Positions 37,541 through 51,500 of a stretch of 64,000 nt of DNA are shown here, one piece after another. How positions within the stretch are numbered: the first letter of the stretch is position 1; each line of letters begins with the position of its first letter. The DNA is from Pampus argenteus (Eukaryota > Chordata > Actinopteri > Scombriformes > Stromateidae), in assembly GCA_036937835.1 (NCBI GenBank), contig CM072880.1, positions 3,276,001 through 3,340,000 on the forward strand. The letters run 5' to 3'. A model generated the notes under the pieces. The model ran no database searches. It worked only from the letters and a program-made list of their open reading frames with translations, and had not been told where the DNA came from. Both the position numbers and the translations under genes were made by a program.

Positions 37541-40500
37541 ACATCCAGCATTGTTTAGTTTATGATTGCTGAACACTTTGGCAGAGAGCCAGGAAACAGA
37601 AGAATGCAACACGTGGATTTGCATCGGAAAAAAAAGCAACCTGATAATCTTATATTAAGAGTCGGGACTATATATTTAAATCACAAATAAGAAAAGTTGA
37701 CCTTGGCTTCAGCTTTTAAAGTTCTTGGACTCGTCTATGTGAAAACTCTTAGACTCTTAGACTTCCTATAACGTCAGACTTGGACTCCGACATACTTGAA
37801 ATAACTCTTCAGTGAATCAGTGATGACTGACTTTATTAGTTACTGTGTAATAAAAAAACTCTGCATCGTTTTAGCTTTTTTTATGTTCATTGGTTTGGTT
37901 CAAGGTCCTCCACGCTTATCACACTTTCAATGACCTACAAACAAGACTGCGTATGAATGTTTCTCTGTGTTTAAAAAAAAGGAACTGTGTTTTATTTTAT
38001 TGACGTCTTAACGCAGATTTAAAGGTGTGTAATCTTGTGTAAGTGTGTTTAATCATCACAAGAAGTACCTGAAAGGTGTGTTTCTTCCTACACTAAAAAC
38101 CAGGCATGCAGTCAAGTCAGTGTTTTACGCATCTGATATCACAGATCTAGGTGGGGCACGGGTTAAAACAGTGCGTGGAGATATGGCAGGTGTACAGATC
38201 AAAAGCACAACTATTTATTGAAGCTTAATAGAAACTGTGACACATGAATAGAAAAAACTGTGCAGATAACTGGACTGAAATGTAAACTAAAGCGCACGTG
38301 TAATATAATTTAAGGTGCAGGTGGAGAGATGTGCAGAAAAGTTGGGAGTTATTTAAAATCCTTGACCTTTGACCTTCCTATAACCTTAACTATGTGCTTC
38401 TTACTGATCATTCAGGCCTGTTTATAATTAGTTCTTTTTATTTTTATTTTTTTTAAGTTTACCTTCAATCAAATTTGACTCCTTTTACTTTTTCCAAACT
38501 GGATTATTCCCACACGGCCTGATGGACACTCCCAGTACATTCAAATTTGTTTCCACTGTTAGTTTGTTTCCACACGAGGAAAAACAGCAACAGAGGCGTC
38601 CCGCTGTTCTTTACTGCTGCACAAATCTGATGAATTATAGATGTAATGAACGTATTATGAAGCATGAATACAGGAGGACAATCAGACGGAAAACTCAGAG
38701 CGTCATTCTCCACAGTAAACCTCGAACAAGGTTATTTATTTAATTATTTATGTCTGTTTTACATATCGTGTGTGTGTGTGCGCGTGTGTGTGTGTGTGGG
38801 TGGTGTTGTGGCAGCTCACACTCACCAGAAACTCCAGTACTTTCTGTTATTTTATTCCTATTGTTAGTAAAGGGCAATGTTAGAGTGCAGGTTAAAAATA
38901 ATATGAAAAATATGAAATGAATATGGAAATATGTGAAAGTAAAATCTCAAATAACAACATTTACAACCAAGCCCTTTTTTTATGAATGACTCTTTCTGTT
39001 CACCTCTCTCGTTGGTTTTGCACCTGTTCAACGCGCACAGCGCTGCTTCCTCGATGACGGATCAATCAGTGATAATATCTAATAATCACACTCCTCTAAT
39101 CAATCGGTAGCAAACGAGCCGTCTAGAACCACCATGTACCAGATGTGGGCTAAATCCAGTTATTATTACACATATCATACATATTTAAATCAAATCTATA
39201 TTAAAAATATGAAGAATAATGTAAATGCACATGCAACAAAGCTTATACTCTATATTAATTAGTATAACCCACTAAAAGACCCCGTAATCTAGTTAAAGGT
39301 AACAGTTTAGTGAATATAAAAATACCAATCAATTAATAACTGTTGGATATTAGTGAGTTTACAAACAACGTTAAGCTACCTGCTCCTTTATGAGGTCAAC
39401 AACAGTTTATTGGACCTCTGTGAATAAATAACTGATATTTTATCTGCATGTCATCATGTCATCATTCGATCCTGCTGCAGATTAAATAAGAATTAGATCT
39501 ATTTTTAGGACACAGCCTTGAAAAGATAAAAATAGCAAAGGTGCTTAAAATAGTAACAGATATGTGTCCAGGGATGTGTTTATAAATGTGCACGGCTAAG
39601 GTGGCATTTCCTTGTTTGTATGACCCAGTGACGCAACAGCAGGAGGAAAAAAACAAGAGCTGACATAATGCAGGGTTCAGGTTTCCTTTTTTTAAAGACT
39701 TTATATAACTTTTATATAACTTTATATAACCATTCAACACCATTAGTGACCTGATCATTACATTACACACGAAACAAAACTAAATCATCAAAAAAAATGT
39801 TATTACTAAATAATCTTATATCAACAACGGATCAAATCGTTATGTGTTATGTGAAATAAGTTGAATTTAAAGGACATTTTTTTAGCTTACTTTTGTTTTT
39901 CTAACCTGAATTTCTGCTCCCATCAACCTTTGATAAACTCACAGCTGCTGAACGTAGGAGATAATTTAGCAACGAAAAAAAAAAGGTATTTTTAATAAAG
40001 ACCAAAACAGGACCGATATGAGAGGAAATGTTGGTCCCAAAACTCCAGATCAATACTGTTTTCTGTATGCTGGATGTGCTAATAACCAATTTTAAATCAT
40101 TAACTTTTCAATGTTATGCTGTGTATAACTTACAAATAGCTCCCAAGAAGCCAAAAAAAAAAAAAAACAGCTTCAGAAATGACTCATCCTCCAGGATTTT
40201 TTTAGTAAAAGGAAAACTTGCTGTGAACACAACTTTGATTACAGTTTAACACTGATAAGAGGGCTGTAATAGAGCTTCACATTACATCACACATCAAGGC
40301 TGCAAAAACTGAACTTTGCTTTGGCTGACAGAGAAACAAAACCGTCTCACTGTTAATAACAAACTAGTAATAAAATGTCACCAGGGTGTTTTAAGGTTTT
40401 TATTCTTTCTGCGTTAATGTTAATGGGAGGCACTTATTGTGTAAGATAATGTGTCAATGACATTCACACATAAAAAAAAAGAGTACAGCTTATCCCTCCC

Positions 40501-40568
40501 CCAGCAGTGAATCTTCACCTTTCACTCGTTCCTGCACACCTTAAGCAAAAATCCAGCTCTGTGGGGAA
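37541..40568. other. Intergenic region between the two divergent chemokine genes
   Basis: AT-rich, about 3 kb, with a TG-rich run near 38769-38800. No exon or RNA gene recognised. As the shared upstream region of two head-to-head chemokine genes it could hold common enhancers, but only the kB site next to the ccl20-like gene was clear. Confidence 0.5.
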
Positions 40569-41703
40569 ATGAGGCGAACGTTTGCTCTTCTTTGGTTGGC
40601 TGTCATAGGTTCAACCGAGCTCAGGTGTGTGGCTCAGGCAGCAGGTACGTTTAACATTGCTTGCACAATGATACAGTTTGTTTGTTTTTTTGGTTTGCAA
40701 ATATATCTGTATGTAAAAGGGACTAAAAACACCAAATAGCCCTTTAATTTCTCAGTTTACCTGCACAGCTATTTGCTATTTGATTGTTAGGGCATTGTTT
40801 CTTGATATTTTGTTCAGCGAAACAAAAGATATTTTCTTTTATTGTTGAATTGTTGGCAGCTAAATCACACAAAAGTTGAGGCAGAAACCCTGAAAATGTT
40901 CTATCTTCATATAACATTTTGATTTTGATTGCCAAACCATTCTGCCTGTGTGTATTTGTGTGTGTTCGAGCAGGACATAACGGTTGTTGTACGGCTTTCT
41001 CTAAAATCCGTGCCGTGAACTCCATCTTAAAGAGCGGAGAGGCGGTGATGAAATGCCGGCAGCAGGGCATCACAGAGGGGTGTAGCATTAACGCAGTGTA
41101 AGATTAGACTTCTTGCTTTGTTCTTTTCTGTCTCTTTGTCTGTGATACACAATATGATACAATATCCTTATCTCTCTTATTCACATCCAAAGAATTTCCC
41201 CATTATATTTTCCCACATGTTATTCATTCTTAATGTCTCTATCTGTCTCATATATTTTTATCAGTATCATGTTTTGTGGTTTAGCTTGATAACATTTTTC
41301 TTTTTTTCTTTTTGCTATTTCTCTACAAGGGTATTATTAACGTGGAAACGACGCCAAGTGTGTGTGAACCCGACACCTCGCAAGATGCGAAACCTTCTTG
41401 CAGTTTTGTGGTAATATAAATATAAATATAATAAATATGTAATATATACATATATAAATATATGTAGCCTAGATAAGCGTACAAAAACAAATATTTCATT
41501 GTCTATTGTTTCTACTCTGAACCTGATACATTATCTTTTCCAAAACATGTAATCATAAACCGTGCATTGTGCTGCTATCCAGAAGTGCTGCAGTAAGCTG
41601 ACTCAACACTTTTTTTTTCTGTTTTTAACCCATACGCAGCAACAGAAAAGCTTGTAAAGGAGACAAATGCAGGCGTCTACGCAGGAAGACGACAAAAACC
41701 TGA
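40569..41703 (+). CDS. CC chemokine, CCL28/CCL27-like, with basic Cys-rich tail
   Basis: Four exons: 40569-40644, 40974-41097, 41330-41410, 41640-41703, 114 residues, phases consistent. A signal peptide (MRRTFALLWLAVIG..) precedes NGCCTAFSKIRAVN, then MKCRQQGITEGCSINAVVLL and KRRQVCVNP. The additional Cys nine residues before the third conserved Cys (CRQQGITEGC) has the same spacing as in CCL28 (CRIQRADGDC), and a further Cys after the chemokine core (LCNRKACKGDKC) also recalls CCL28. The tail RRLRRKTTKT is strongly basic, as in antimicrobial mucosal chemokines. INAV also resembles CCL20, so a CCL20-type paralogue cannot be excluded. Retention of intron 3 would end the protein at a TAA overlapping the donor. 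Confidence 0.75.
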
Positions 41704-44360
41704 AGACGCACAAAACGTATCCGTAATGCAAGAAAAGACAGTAGCTGAAGGCGTAAAATAAGCTACATGTAAATACATTTAGCTGTCAATTAATTATACA
41801 TACATACATTAGTAAGGAGAATTATTATTTCTTTGATATATCAACATTACCTGCTAATGCTAAATATGGCCTTAGCCTTATGTGATATACCTGTTTACAA
41901 ATTAGCCTGCTATCTAAAGCTAACTAGCTCCCTATTAGCATGAGTTCGGGGGTTAGAAAAACACAGTTTAATGACTGAGAGTTAAGTTGAGTTATGTTGT
42001 GCCTTAAAACTGCACAAATCACAGTTTTTTTTTATATGTTTTGTACAAAAAAAATCTTTAGCATCTCATGAAAGAAACCTCCGTGTTAGCTCAGAGTGTA
42101 CGATTAGCAATTAGCATCTAGTGATTAGCGCACTGGATTTTGATACTATCTAGTAAATTTAGTAGTTTTAACATAAATGGATGCTAATGCTTATGCTAAT
42201 GCTCTTACAATGCTACTTGTATGTGTTCGTACTTCACGTGTGTTCGTACTTCACGTGTTATTATTTAGACTGTACCTGTATTATACCTGTAATTACCTCT
42301 GATGCCGTCTCCTTCCTCTAATCGTCAACTACAATTACTTCCATTTGTCTGGACTCAAGAATCAATAAGGATGTGATAAATAACAACAGTACATAAATAC
42401 ACGTCCAGTACAGGGATTAAAAAAAAAATCTCAAGAGCATTGTGACAAAATGAAACCTGATAGCTCTACGTGACACTGTTCGGCTTTCAATAATTACAGG
42501 TTTTACAGGTTTTGTTGTTTGTTTTTTTTAACTGGTCCCCATATTGTTTGCATCATGTGTTCTACTATCACTCATATACCTGTGCAACAAGCGTGGATAT
42601 ATTGGTATATATAGGTTTATATCATAAAATATTTTGTATGTTTTGTATGTTTTGTCATATTTGTAAGGCTTTAATCAAAACTATATATGTGTTTCTCTTT
42701 TTTTATTGTAAATTGTAAATGTGTTACAGATATTTATCTAAGTAGAAACAAACTGCAGCAAAAGCCCTTAAATACTGATTAAAGCATTGTTTAAATAGAT
42801 GTTTCTGTGAAAAATCCTGTCTTCTGTTATTCATTTACAGTAATAACACACATCCAGTGGGAAAACCACACACACAAACAGGGGAGAAAAGGTTTTTTCC
42901 AAGTTAATATGTAACAATGGATTTATTTTCTATTTCAACCAGCTGGAAAAAACATAATAACTACTGTCACCAGTTCTTTCATTTCCTTTAATTAAATTCC
43001 AGCACAGCAAAAGATAATTTCCTGTGGTATGACGATATAAACCTGTCTGGTTGGTTAGACGTGCAAAATACTGCTCAATGTCTCAGGTTAAAATCTGTCA
43101 ACTACCAGCGACATAATGGAAATAAGTTTGGGGGGGTGAAATGTGAAGGTTACAAGACTCAGCAGTTTGGCCTAAACCGTGGTGGCAGGTAAGATAACAC
43201 CTGAGGAGCTGAAGGAAGGGGAAGTACACAAGTAGACAAACAGGTTTAAGGTAGGTAAAAGATTAGAAGATATCAGACATGAAGAAAAGGCTCCAACCAG
43301 AAGTGAATTGAGTTTTTGTGTATATTACAAACATTAAACCGGTTTCAGTCTTTTTGCTGGCACTGTGAGACACGTATTATTATTATTATTATTACACATA
43401 TTATTATTATATAGACTTCTTCTGTATGCTGACCACAAACAGCTGACATCAACACGCTCATCATTTCCAGGTTTATTGCAGCTGTAAAGCGATCATTAAA
43501 ACAGACAAGCACATACATATAACAGTTGAAATATATTATATAATAAAAAAAAACATTACAGTACAGTGACACGCAGAGGAGGGAAATAACTGTTACTACA
43601 TTAACAACATAAAGGAAATGTTATTACACACCTAATAAATAACATGCAGACAAATATAAAGGCAGTGAGGTGGTGGCAGTCGTGGCGTGTGTGCGTGTTT
43701 TAATACATGATATCAGTGTGGCTGCATTAAGTTTTAGCTTACAAAGTTTAAGGCATGAAGTTTAGCTAAAGTTTAAAAGATGTGTTGGACAAGTAGATTA
43801 GTCTGGAGATAGTTTAGAGTTTGGCTGAAACACAAATGCAACATTGACTGATATGTTTGGTTTTGCAGGTCTTCATTTGCAGTCATTCATTCATTCATTA
43901 TTCATAACATTTATTCCAAACTACTTTTTGCAAGATAATCAGTGAGATTTGAGCATTTCTGAACAATGGCAGAGTAGAAGCAACAATATCTTGGCACACG
44001 TGGAGTATGCCACCTTTTATGTCTCGTGTGGGTGTTTTTATACTGTACTTTATACTTTTAGGCAGAATTCATGTTTCAAAATCATCAAGCAGAAACATAT
44101 TATGGCACACACACACACACACACATGTAAATGCACATACAGTAGTGCCTGCACTAAAGCGCTTTGGTCTGATCAAGTGTGACTCTGTATGGAGACGCAC
44201 AGTCGAGCATGAAAGTCAGTCAGCATGAAAAGGTGCTGAGGCGCTCTACTACCTCACCTGCACTGAGAGACACAGAGAGAGAGAGAGAGACAGAGACAAG
44301 TATGCAGGACTGGTAATGTGTTTATATGTGCATGTTTCTGCAAATCCTCCATCGATCCCA
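41704..44360. other. Intergenic region between the CCL28-like gene and map3k15
   Basis: AT-rich sequence with a short (ATT)n run near 43378-43394, a GA-rich run near 44273-44290, and CA at 44105-44125. On the minus strand AATAAA signals occur (plus-strand TTTATT at 43472-43477 and 43908-43914) and may serve map3k15. No gene recognised. Confidence 0.5.
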
Positions 44361-45649
44361 TCATGCATCATCTTCCGAGCGGTCGTCGCCCCTCAGCCTG
44401 TCGCGCTCTCTGTGCCGCTGGATGGCCCGCCAGATCCGGCAGAGGACTCCACCCCTGAGAAGGAAGAAGGGTCATCATGACTCACGTCTTATATACTTAT
44501 AAGTAGTTTGATTGGATTTTTATTTTGTGTGACAGGAGACAGATATGAAGAAGATACCGTAGACGTAGACAGCGGAGGTCGTCTTTGGTGACGTCATTGA
44601 GAATGTCAGTCAGCGTGTATTCTTCCAGCACGAACTACGATACAACAACAAAGAAATCATATGTGAACCATCGTTTTACAGCCACACTACTTTAACTACA
44701 CGCTCACGGGTGGTGGTGCGAAGAAATCGAAGCAGAAGCTGTGGACAGAAAGATGACACAAAGATATTCAACCTTATCTATGGCGTCAGGGTCCGCCCCC
44801 TGCTCTTTCAGCCAATCAGTGAGCTGTTTATCCGGCTCGTGGTCTGCAGGGATGTGAAAGATGAAGGGAGGCGAAGTGTCTGAGGGATTAAAAATTGGAG
44901 AATGAGACAAACAGAAGGCAGACAGACAGAGGAAATAGGTCTGTGTATATGGACACGTGTTTACCTGGTGGTCTGTGTCTGACTCGGACCAGCTCCAGGT
45001 CGTTTGTTCTCTGCTGCAGTGTGGCCTTCAGGACCTGCTGGTACTCCTTCTCCTTCTGCAGCAGCTCCTCGAGCAGCCTGCAGGAGTCACCGAAGCAGCA
45101 GGAACATTTATTACACATTTTATCTAGCTGCTTCAGTTTCAGGGTCCTGATAAGACGCCCTACAACTATAAATCCAGATAGTCTCTCACTCTCTCTGCTT
45201 TTATAACTTCCTGCCTGAGAGATATAAATAGAATTTCATCATCATGAGTTTCATACACACAATGTGAGCCTGAAGCATTTTTTCTATGCATGACTGCAGC
45301 ATGTGTTGGAATCAGGCCAATTATAGCAATGCAGAAGTAAAACTATAGAGGACTTTTTTGTACCGGTTGGTCTCCTGTTTGAGCCGTCCCAGCTGTGCAC
45401 CGAGTTGATGATGAGAGCGCTGGTGCTCCTGGGAGTGGGTGGAGTTTAGGGTGCTGATGGTGGAGGTTGCGGGGTCAGCAGTCGTTCCAGAGTCGTATGG
45501 GGTCGGCGCTAAGACCGGACCGAACTCTACCTCCTCTTCATCTACCTCATCTTCCTCCTTCTCTGCTCCCTCGCACTCTGACGCTGGGCCAAAGTGTGTC
45601 TGCAGCTCTGAAGGTGATAGTTACGACATTATATGTATATTTAAGCCTG

Positions 45650-45697
<48 letters not shown>

Positions 45698-46694
45698 GTG
45701 CAGCAAACAGGAAATGTTGCATGTGTCCACTAGATGGCAGTAAAAGCTCAGTCCATACACACACCTGGTATGAGGATGGTGATGGCAGCCTGCACAGCTC
45801 GGCGGATGATGTTATCCATAGCAAACATCCAGTGAGGTTTAATGTGATGATTCCTTAGGACTTTGTTCACCTGTAAGGATGCAGATATTTAAACATATGA
45901 AGACACTGCAAATACAGGATAAACAAATCAGAAATGAATAAATAGGGAATCTATATTCTTTATAGATAAATCAGCATTGGATATTTAATTTCTACTACAA
46001 AACAGTACAACAGTGTGTTTAGAGTTGTGTGTGTCTGTGTGTGTGTGTGCGCACGCTGACCGAGTCCTGGAAGCCAAAGAGCACCAGCTGAATCTGGTTG
46101 ATGGAGGTGGAGTCGAAGTCCAGGTCCAGCTTGAGCTTGGAGATGGTGGCGGCCATGACGCGCCTCTCGGGGGAATGGATGAAGTCTCGTAGGATGCAGA
46201 TGATCTGCTTGATGTGTTCGACGGACAGCTGGAGCTCCTCACTGCCCTACACGTTCATACACACACACACACATTTACAAAGATTTAAGATTAAAAAGGC
46301 AACATCCCGAAAAATATCAACATCCCAAAGTCATATCTATCAGTCATAAACATGCATGTAATTAAGCGTGTTTCATTCCTTCATTTCCACCGTGTCAGAT
46401 CTGTGGGAGGTAATAATAATCGCTGCTTGTCAAGGTGTTTTTCTTTGATACTATCAGGAGTTGCAAATGTCAAAAGGAAGAAGACAACAACACACACACA
46501 CACACACACACACACCTGGATGTGGTTCTCCTTCAGGTTGGAGATGACCTTTTCTTGGTCTTCGTTGAGGACCTTGAACAGAATGGCCCGTCTCTCGCTG
46601 TCCTTTTTCAGCAGGAACAAACCGCCGTCTCTGTCCTCAGGAGAGGGGGGGACGATGCGGTCCTCCGACACTGAACCCTCATCTGGAACACTGT

Positions 46695-46736
<42 letters not shown>

Positions 46737-47390
46737 TACATGCAGTGATCTCACTCTTAGGGGCATAAAAAAAGCAATGGAGTATGCGAGTGATTTACAA
46801 CTGGGTGACACACTGTTCGCTCTATTTACAGATACAAGCCTCTCCTGGCTACTATGTGTGCCCAGGAAAGTGCAGATGCAGCATGAGTCAGCTCAGCGTG
46901 TCGTGCACCTAACTTCGCTGGCACATGTGTGTGTGTGTGTGTGCGTGCATGCGCAGGTGTGTGTGCTCAGCCGCCAGCTGAAGCTTGTAAAGTTATCAGA
47001 CCTCATTACATCAGTGTTGTAAAAGGCAGCGGAGCACACTGTGAGCACATTAAGACCACCTGCCACTGAAACACACGTGCACTCATACACACGCACGCTG
47101 CACATTTCATTCATATCTTTTCACATTATACATACTGTCACAGCGGCATCAAGAGTTTTATGTTTGGATTTTATTTATCTTAAAGGTAAAAAAAAAGGGG
47201 GTTTATACACACCTCAGGTAGTTGGAGTTGGGGGGTTTGAGCAGGTTCTCTGAGCCGGAGCTTTTCTTTTTCTGGAAGAAAACGTCGTGTTTGGAGTCGC
47301 AGTCTGGGCTCACTGAGCCGTGTTCACTGCTGCTGCTCCCGGTGGCCTCACACTGTAACTGCACCGGCAGGGAGACGTTGTGGATGTAGT
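44361..47390 (-). CDS. map3k15: map3k15 exons 21-29: C-terminal coiled coil and SAM-like domain
   Basis: Exon 22 has VPPSPEDRDGGLFLLKKDSE; exons 23-24 read ISKLKLDLDFDSTSINQIQL and HIKPHWMFAMDNIIRRAV. Exon 25 is acidic (EKEEDEVDEEEVEFGP). Exon 26 forms a coiled coil (LLEELLQKEKEYQQVLKATL). Exons 27-29 make the SAM-like end (QLTDWLKEQGADPDAIDKFV, YTLTDILNDVTKDDLRCL), ending with a stop at 44361-44363. In ASK proteins the coiled coil mediates homo-oligomerisation. Confidence 0.92.
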
Positions 47391-48251
47391 CTGACCAACG
47401 CACACATTTAGAAAACACTAAATTAGACAAATGTAAAAGAAACAAGTAATACAGATGAAGTACTATGTTACATCATTGTGTGTGTGTGTGTGTGTAACCT
47501 GATGGCTTGAAGGCGATCTTGCTCTTCTTGCCCTTGGTGTTGTGTCTTACAAAAGTGTCTCGGAGCAGGTCGGAGGCGATGGCTCTCTTGTGAGGATCCG
47601 GCTCAAAGCAGCGAAGGATGAACGACTTGGCCTCCAGCGATAAAGACTCGGGGATCTCTGGGTGGATCTTAAACATGCCAACCTGTAACACAGGTAAGAC
47701 ATCATGGCCTGGATGCTTGTTAAGGAGATTTACAGGATGCAAACTTCAAACCCCAGATTGAAATGCAAACCTTAAACATGGCTGCCTGCGGTTCTCCCAG
47801 CTCATGGAAGGGGGGCTTCCCAGTGGCCATTTCTATGATGGTACATCCCAGGGACCAGATGTCAGCCGGGGCCCCGTAGCCTCGAGGGCCTTTATCAATG
47901 ATTTCTGGAGCCATGTACTGTAGAGTACCTGTAGACAGAATAGATGTAATATAATTCAATCTGTGATATTAACAATAAAATTAACAACAATAAGTCTGCA
48001 GTCTAATTCTGAGCAGATATGGCATTCGTGGTCTGATCTTAACAGTGAGAGAGAGAGATAGAGAGAGCTATAAAAAGAAAAAGAGAAGTGAGGGAAGCAG
48101 CAGAAGATAAGGACATACACACATACACACACCTGCTAATGAAAGATAAACACCCTTCTGCCTCTGCTTGATTAGCTAATCTAATTACACACCTCGCCGG
48201 CTGCAGGAGAAGGCCAGATGGCCAATGAATGTGTATGCTTGTGTGTGTGTG

Positions 48252-48286
<35 letters not shown>

Positions 48287-48452
48287 GTTCAAACACACAA
48301 CCTCTAAGTGTTTCCATAGAGGCTGATAGTGCCTTTTGACATTTTGAGGGTCATTTGATATTTACACTCATAATCTGGCACTGCAGCATTTCTATGACTC
48401 CATTTATGCAGCGAGCAGACTGAATTACTACTTATGTATGATGGCACTTAAT

Positions 48453-48546
<94 letters not shown>

Positions 48547-51500
48547 AGCAGAATTTGATCAGAAGTCAATAATTCATCAGATGTTCCTTAAAGTAGATTC
48601 AATGAACTTCATTTTAAAGACCATTTTTGAGACTAATTAGGAAAAAGTATATCACACACAACATCTGCAGGACACCGATGGTTGGAGGTGCAAACACGTT
48701 ACCAGTGAACGTCTCTGTACAGGGGTTGACTCCAGCCAACCGCTTAGAAGTACCAAAGTCTGAAATCTTCAACACGCCACTGTAGGTGTTCACCAACACG
48801 TTGTCACCCTGATGGAGAAACAGTAATACAGATAGAAAAAAAGAGAATTTTTTTCAATTATTATTGTTTTTTAAACGAAGTGTCGAAAAGGCTGATACGT
48901 CATGACCTGCATCACAGATTATTTGTACCTTGATGTCTCGGTGGACGATCTGGTTCTCGTGCAGGTACCGGAGCCCCTCCAGGATCTGTCTGGTGTAGAA
49001 GATTATCGTCGCCTCCTTCAGTGGACCCCATTTAGACCGCAGCAACGCTGACAGGCTTCCTGGAGAAAGGAGAGAAGGAGTGTCCAAAACCTATCATGAA
49101 ACGGGAAGACGACCAAGCAGTTAGAGAGACCGCCCGGTAACCGAGAGGTCACAAGCATCGATCTCTGTAATAGACATGTTGTCACCTAAATGCCTTTTTT
49201 TTATAGCATTTATAGTGTACGAGACAATAAGGGAGCAGTTTCCTTTCTTACCATACAAAATGATTGTATAAGTACATATCTGTTCCACAAGCTCTCTTGT
49301 ACAAACACACCTCCAGGCACTTGTTCCATGAAGATCTTGATGTATCCGTTCTCAGAGACAGAACCCAAATACTGAACGATGTTCCTGTGTTTCAGGTACT
49401 TGTGAAGGGCGATTTCTTCATGAAGAGGCTGAGAGTATCTGAACGGAGACGAAAAGAGAAAAACGCTTCATTTATCCAGGTGAAGTTTGATCATTTTCCT
49501 CTTCTAGCGTTAAAACAACCAGTCACTGATTGTTTCCATTGTTTCCTTCTGTTTTATTCTAAATAATTTAAAAGTAATAATAGTTTATTTCTATATACAT
49601 ATCATGTCACGTATGTATGATGTCACGGATATACAACTTTTCAAGCAGGCTTTAGCAACTGAAAAATCCCAACCACACACAGACACACAACACACACAGA
49701 CACACACACACCTACCTGCTGTCTCTCTCTGGGATCTCTTTGATGGCGATTCGGACCTGGTTGCTAAGGTCTCTCCCAGCATACACCACGCCATAGGTCC
49801 CCCGTCCCAACACCACCCTGTCCCCTGTCTCATTGGTGTCATACTCATACTGTAACACACACACACAAATATATCAATTCAAATATTCAAACCAATGTGT
49901 ATTTACCATAAAATAATGGTTTACATTTATGCAAACACACACACATCCTGACCTCAAGTGTGTCTCCATCTCCTTCCCCTTCCAGCTCCACAGCGTTCCC
50001 TGTACCATCAGATATCATCTCTTTCACCATGGAGCAGAACCTGAAACACGCGACACATTTTTTTAACATATTTATTTTCCATTTGCCATCAGGTCATGTT
50101 GCGATGCACTCGCTCACACGTACTGTACAAACACAAAACACAGACAAACACACACACCTACACAGACACATCTAGAGGTGTGTGTCCTCACCGACCGCAC
50201 TGCTCCTCGGTGGAGAAGTAGATCTGGAAGTCGTCGGAGTTATCGTGGACGTAGAGGAAGCAGCAGCGCTCGTCAAACTTACTGATGCTGCAGACGGGAG
50301 AGTCACATTAGCCCCGCGTTAAGGTTAAAGCGAGATGTTTTGGTCAAGCTGTCATTCGTTTTAACATGCAGAGAAGCAGCAAATGTAATCTTCTGAAATC
50401 TGAAATACAAGTCTGACATGATGATGACACATTTTCAGATTTATGGTGGAGGTTAAAACATATCGCTTGCTTAAAAATTACACACAATCTGCTCAGAAGT
50501 AACTTAGTATTTTCATACCTAATGCCTTTTAAAGACATCGCAGTCAAGTTCCACTCGTGGATCCCTTTCTGTAACACATTATTCACATTTACTCAGACAG
50601 GTCAATCTTATAGTCGCATAGTCTACCTTTAAAAAAATAAAATAAAATAAAAAGCCATAATGCTATGTTAAGTAAAAGCGACTGTCATGTGTGTAATGCT
50701 ATAAATACTGTGGCGCTCTTACCGTTTCAGCCGGGGACACGTGCCAGATGGAGACGTTCTTCTCTTCAGCCTCATTGTTAATGGACACATAGGACGGCTG
50801 GTACACTTTAGTTGGCTCCAGAATCAACACCTGTAACAGGAAAAAAAAGACAACAACGGACAGGCCGACGTTAGCGTGCATCTCTGGATATTCACTCAGA
50901 CATGTTTTAGTGTGTTTGTATGTCTTTTTTATGTACAGGAAACCGCAGTCGATTGGTGGTGCCCTGCGTGGCCTCTACGATGATGTCCATCCAGAAGTTG
51001 AGTCTCTCCCGCTGGGGGGAGTGTTCGACCGACTGCTTCTTGAACCTCTGGATCAGCTGCAGGTTCTGCACCACAGACCGCAAATACCTGGAAGAAAAAC
51101 AAGAGAGGAAGTGAAAAATAAAATAACATATCTTATGGATGGGGCATGATGAACGGTATTGAATTACGGTATAATAACATATTGTTGGTATGAATGTCCT
51201 TACCAGAGAGGTGGCTTGAGTTTGAAGAGCTTTTCAGCAGCCTGAGTAGCTTTAGGGATGTCGTTAGCCAGCATGCTAACGGTAAAAAACTGTCCCACGT
51301 CCCAGTAGTTATTCATTTTCTCCAGCGAGCCTTTACGTCCCAGCAGACTGTTCAACCGCACACCTAACACATATCAGTGGGGATGCAAGGTGAACACATA
51401 CTGCAACCAGGCCAACAGAGACACTTTATCCTATATTGATTAGTTTAGTATCCTTTAGTATAGTTTAGTATCCTTAGCATTCTGGTTCAACAGGACCCTC

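Noticed and set aside
40563..40572. kB-like GGGGAAATGA in front of the CCL28-like gene
   Set aside because: It does not fit the kB consensus at its 3' half and overlaps the start codon.
45439..45858. Plus-strand open frame of 139 codons
   Set aside because: It is antisense to map3k15 exon 25 and runs through the (AT)n array.
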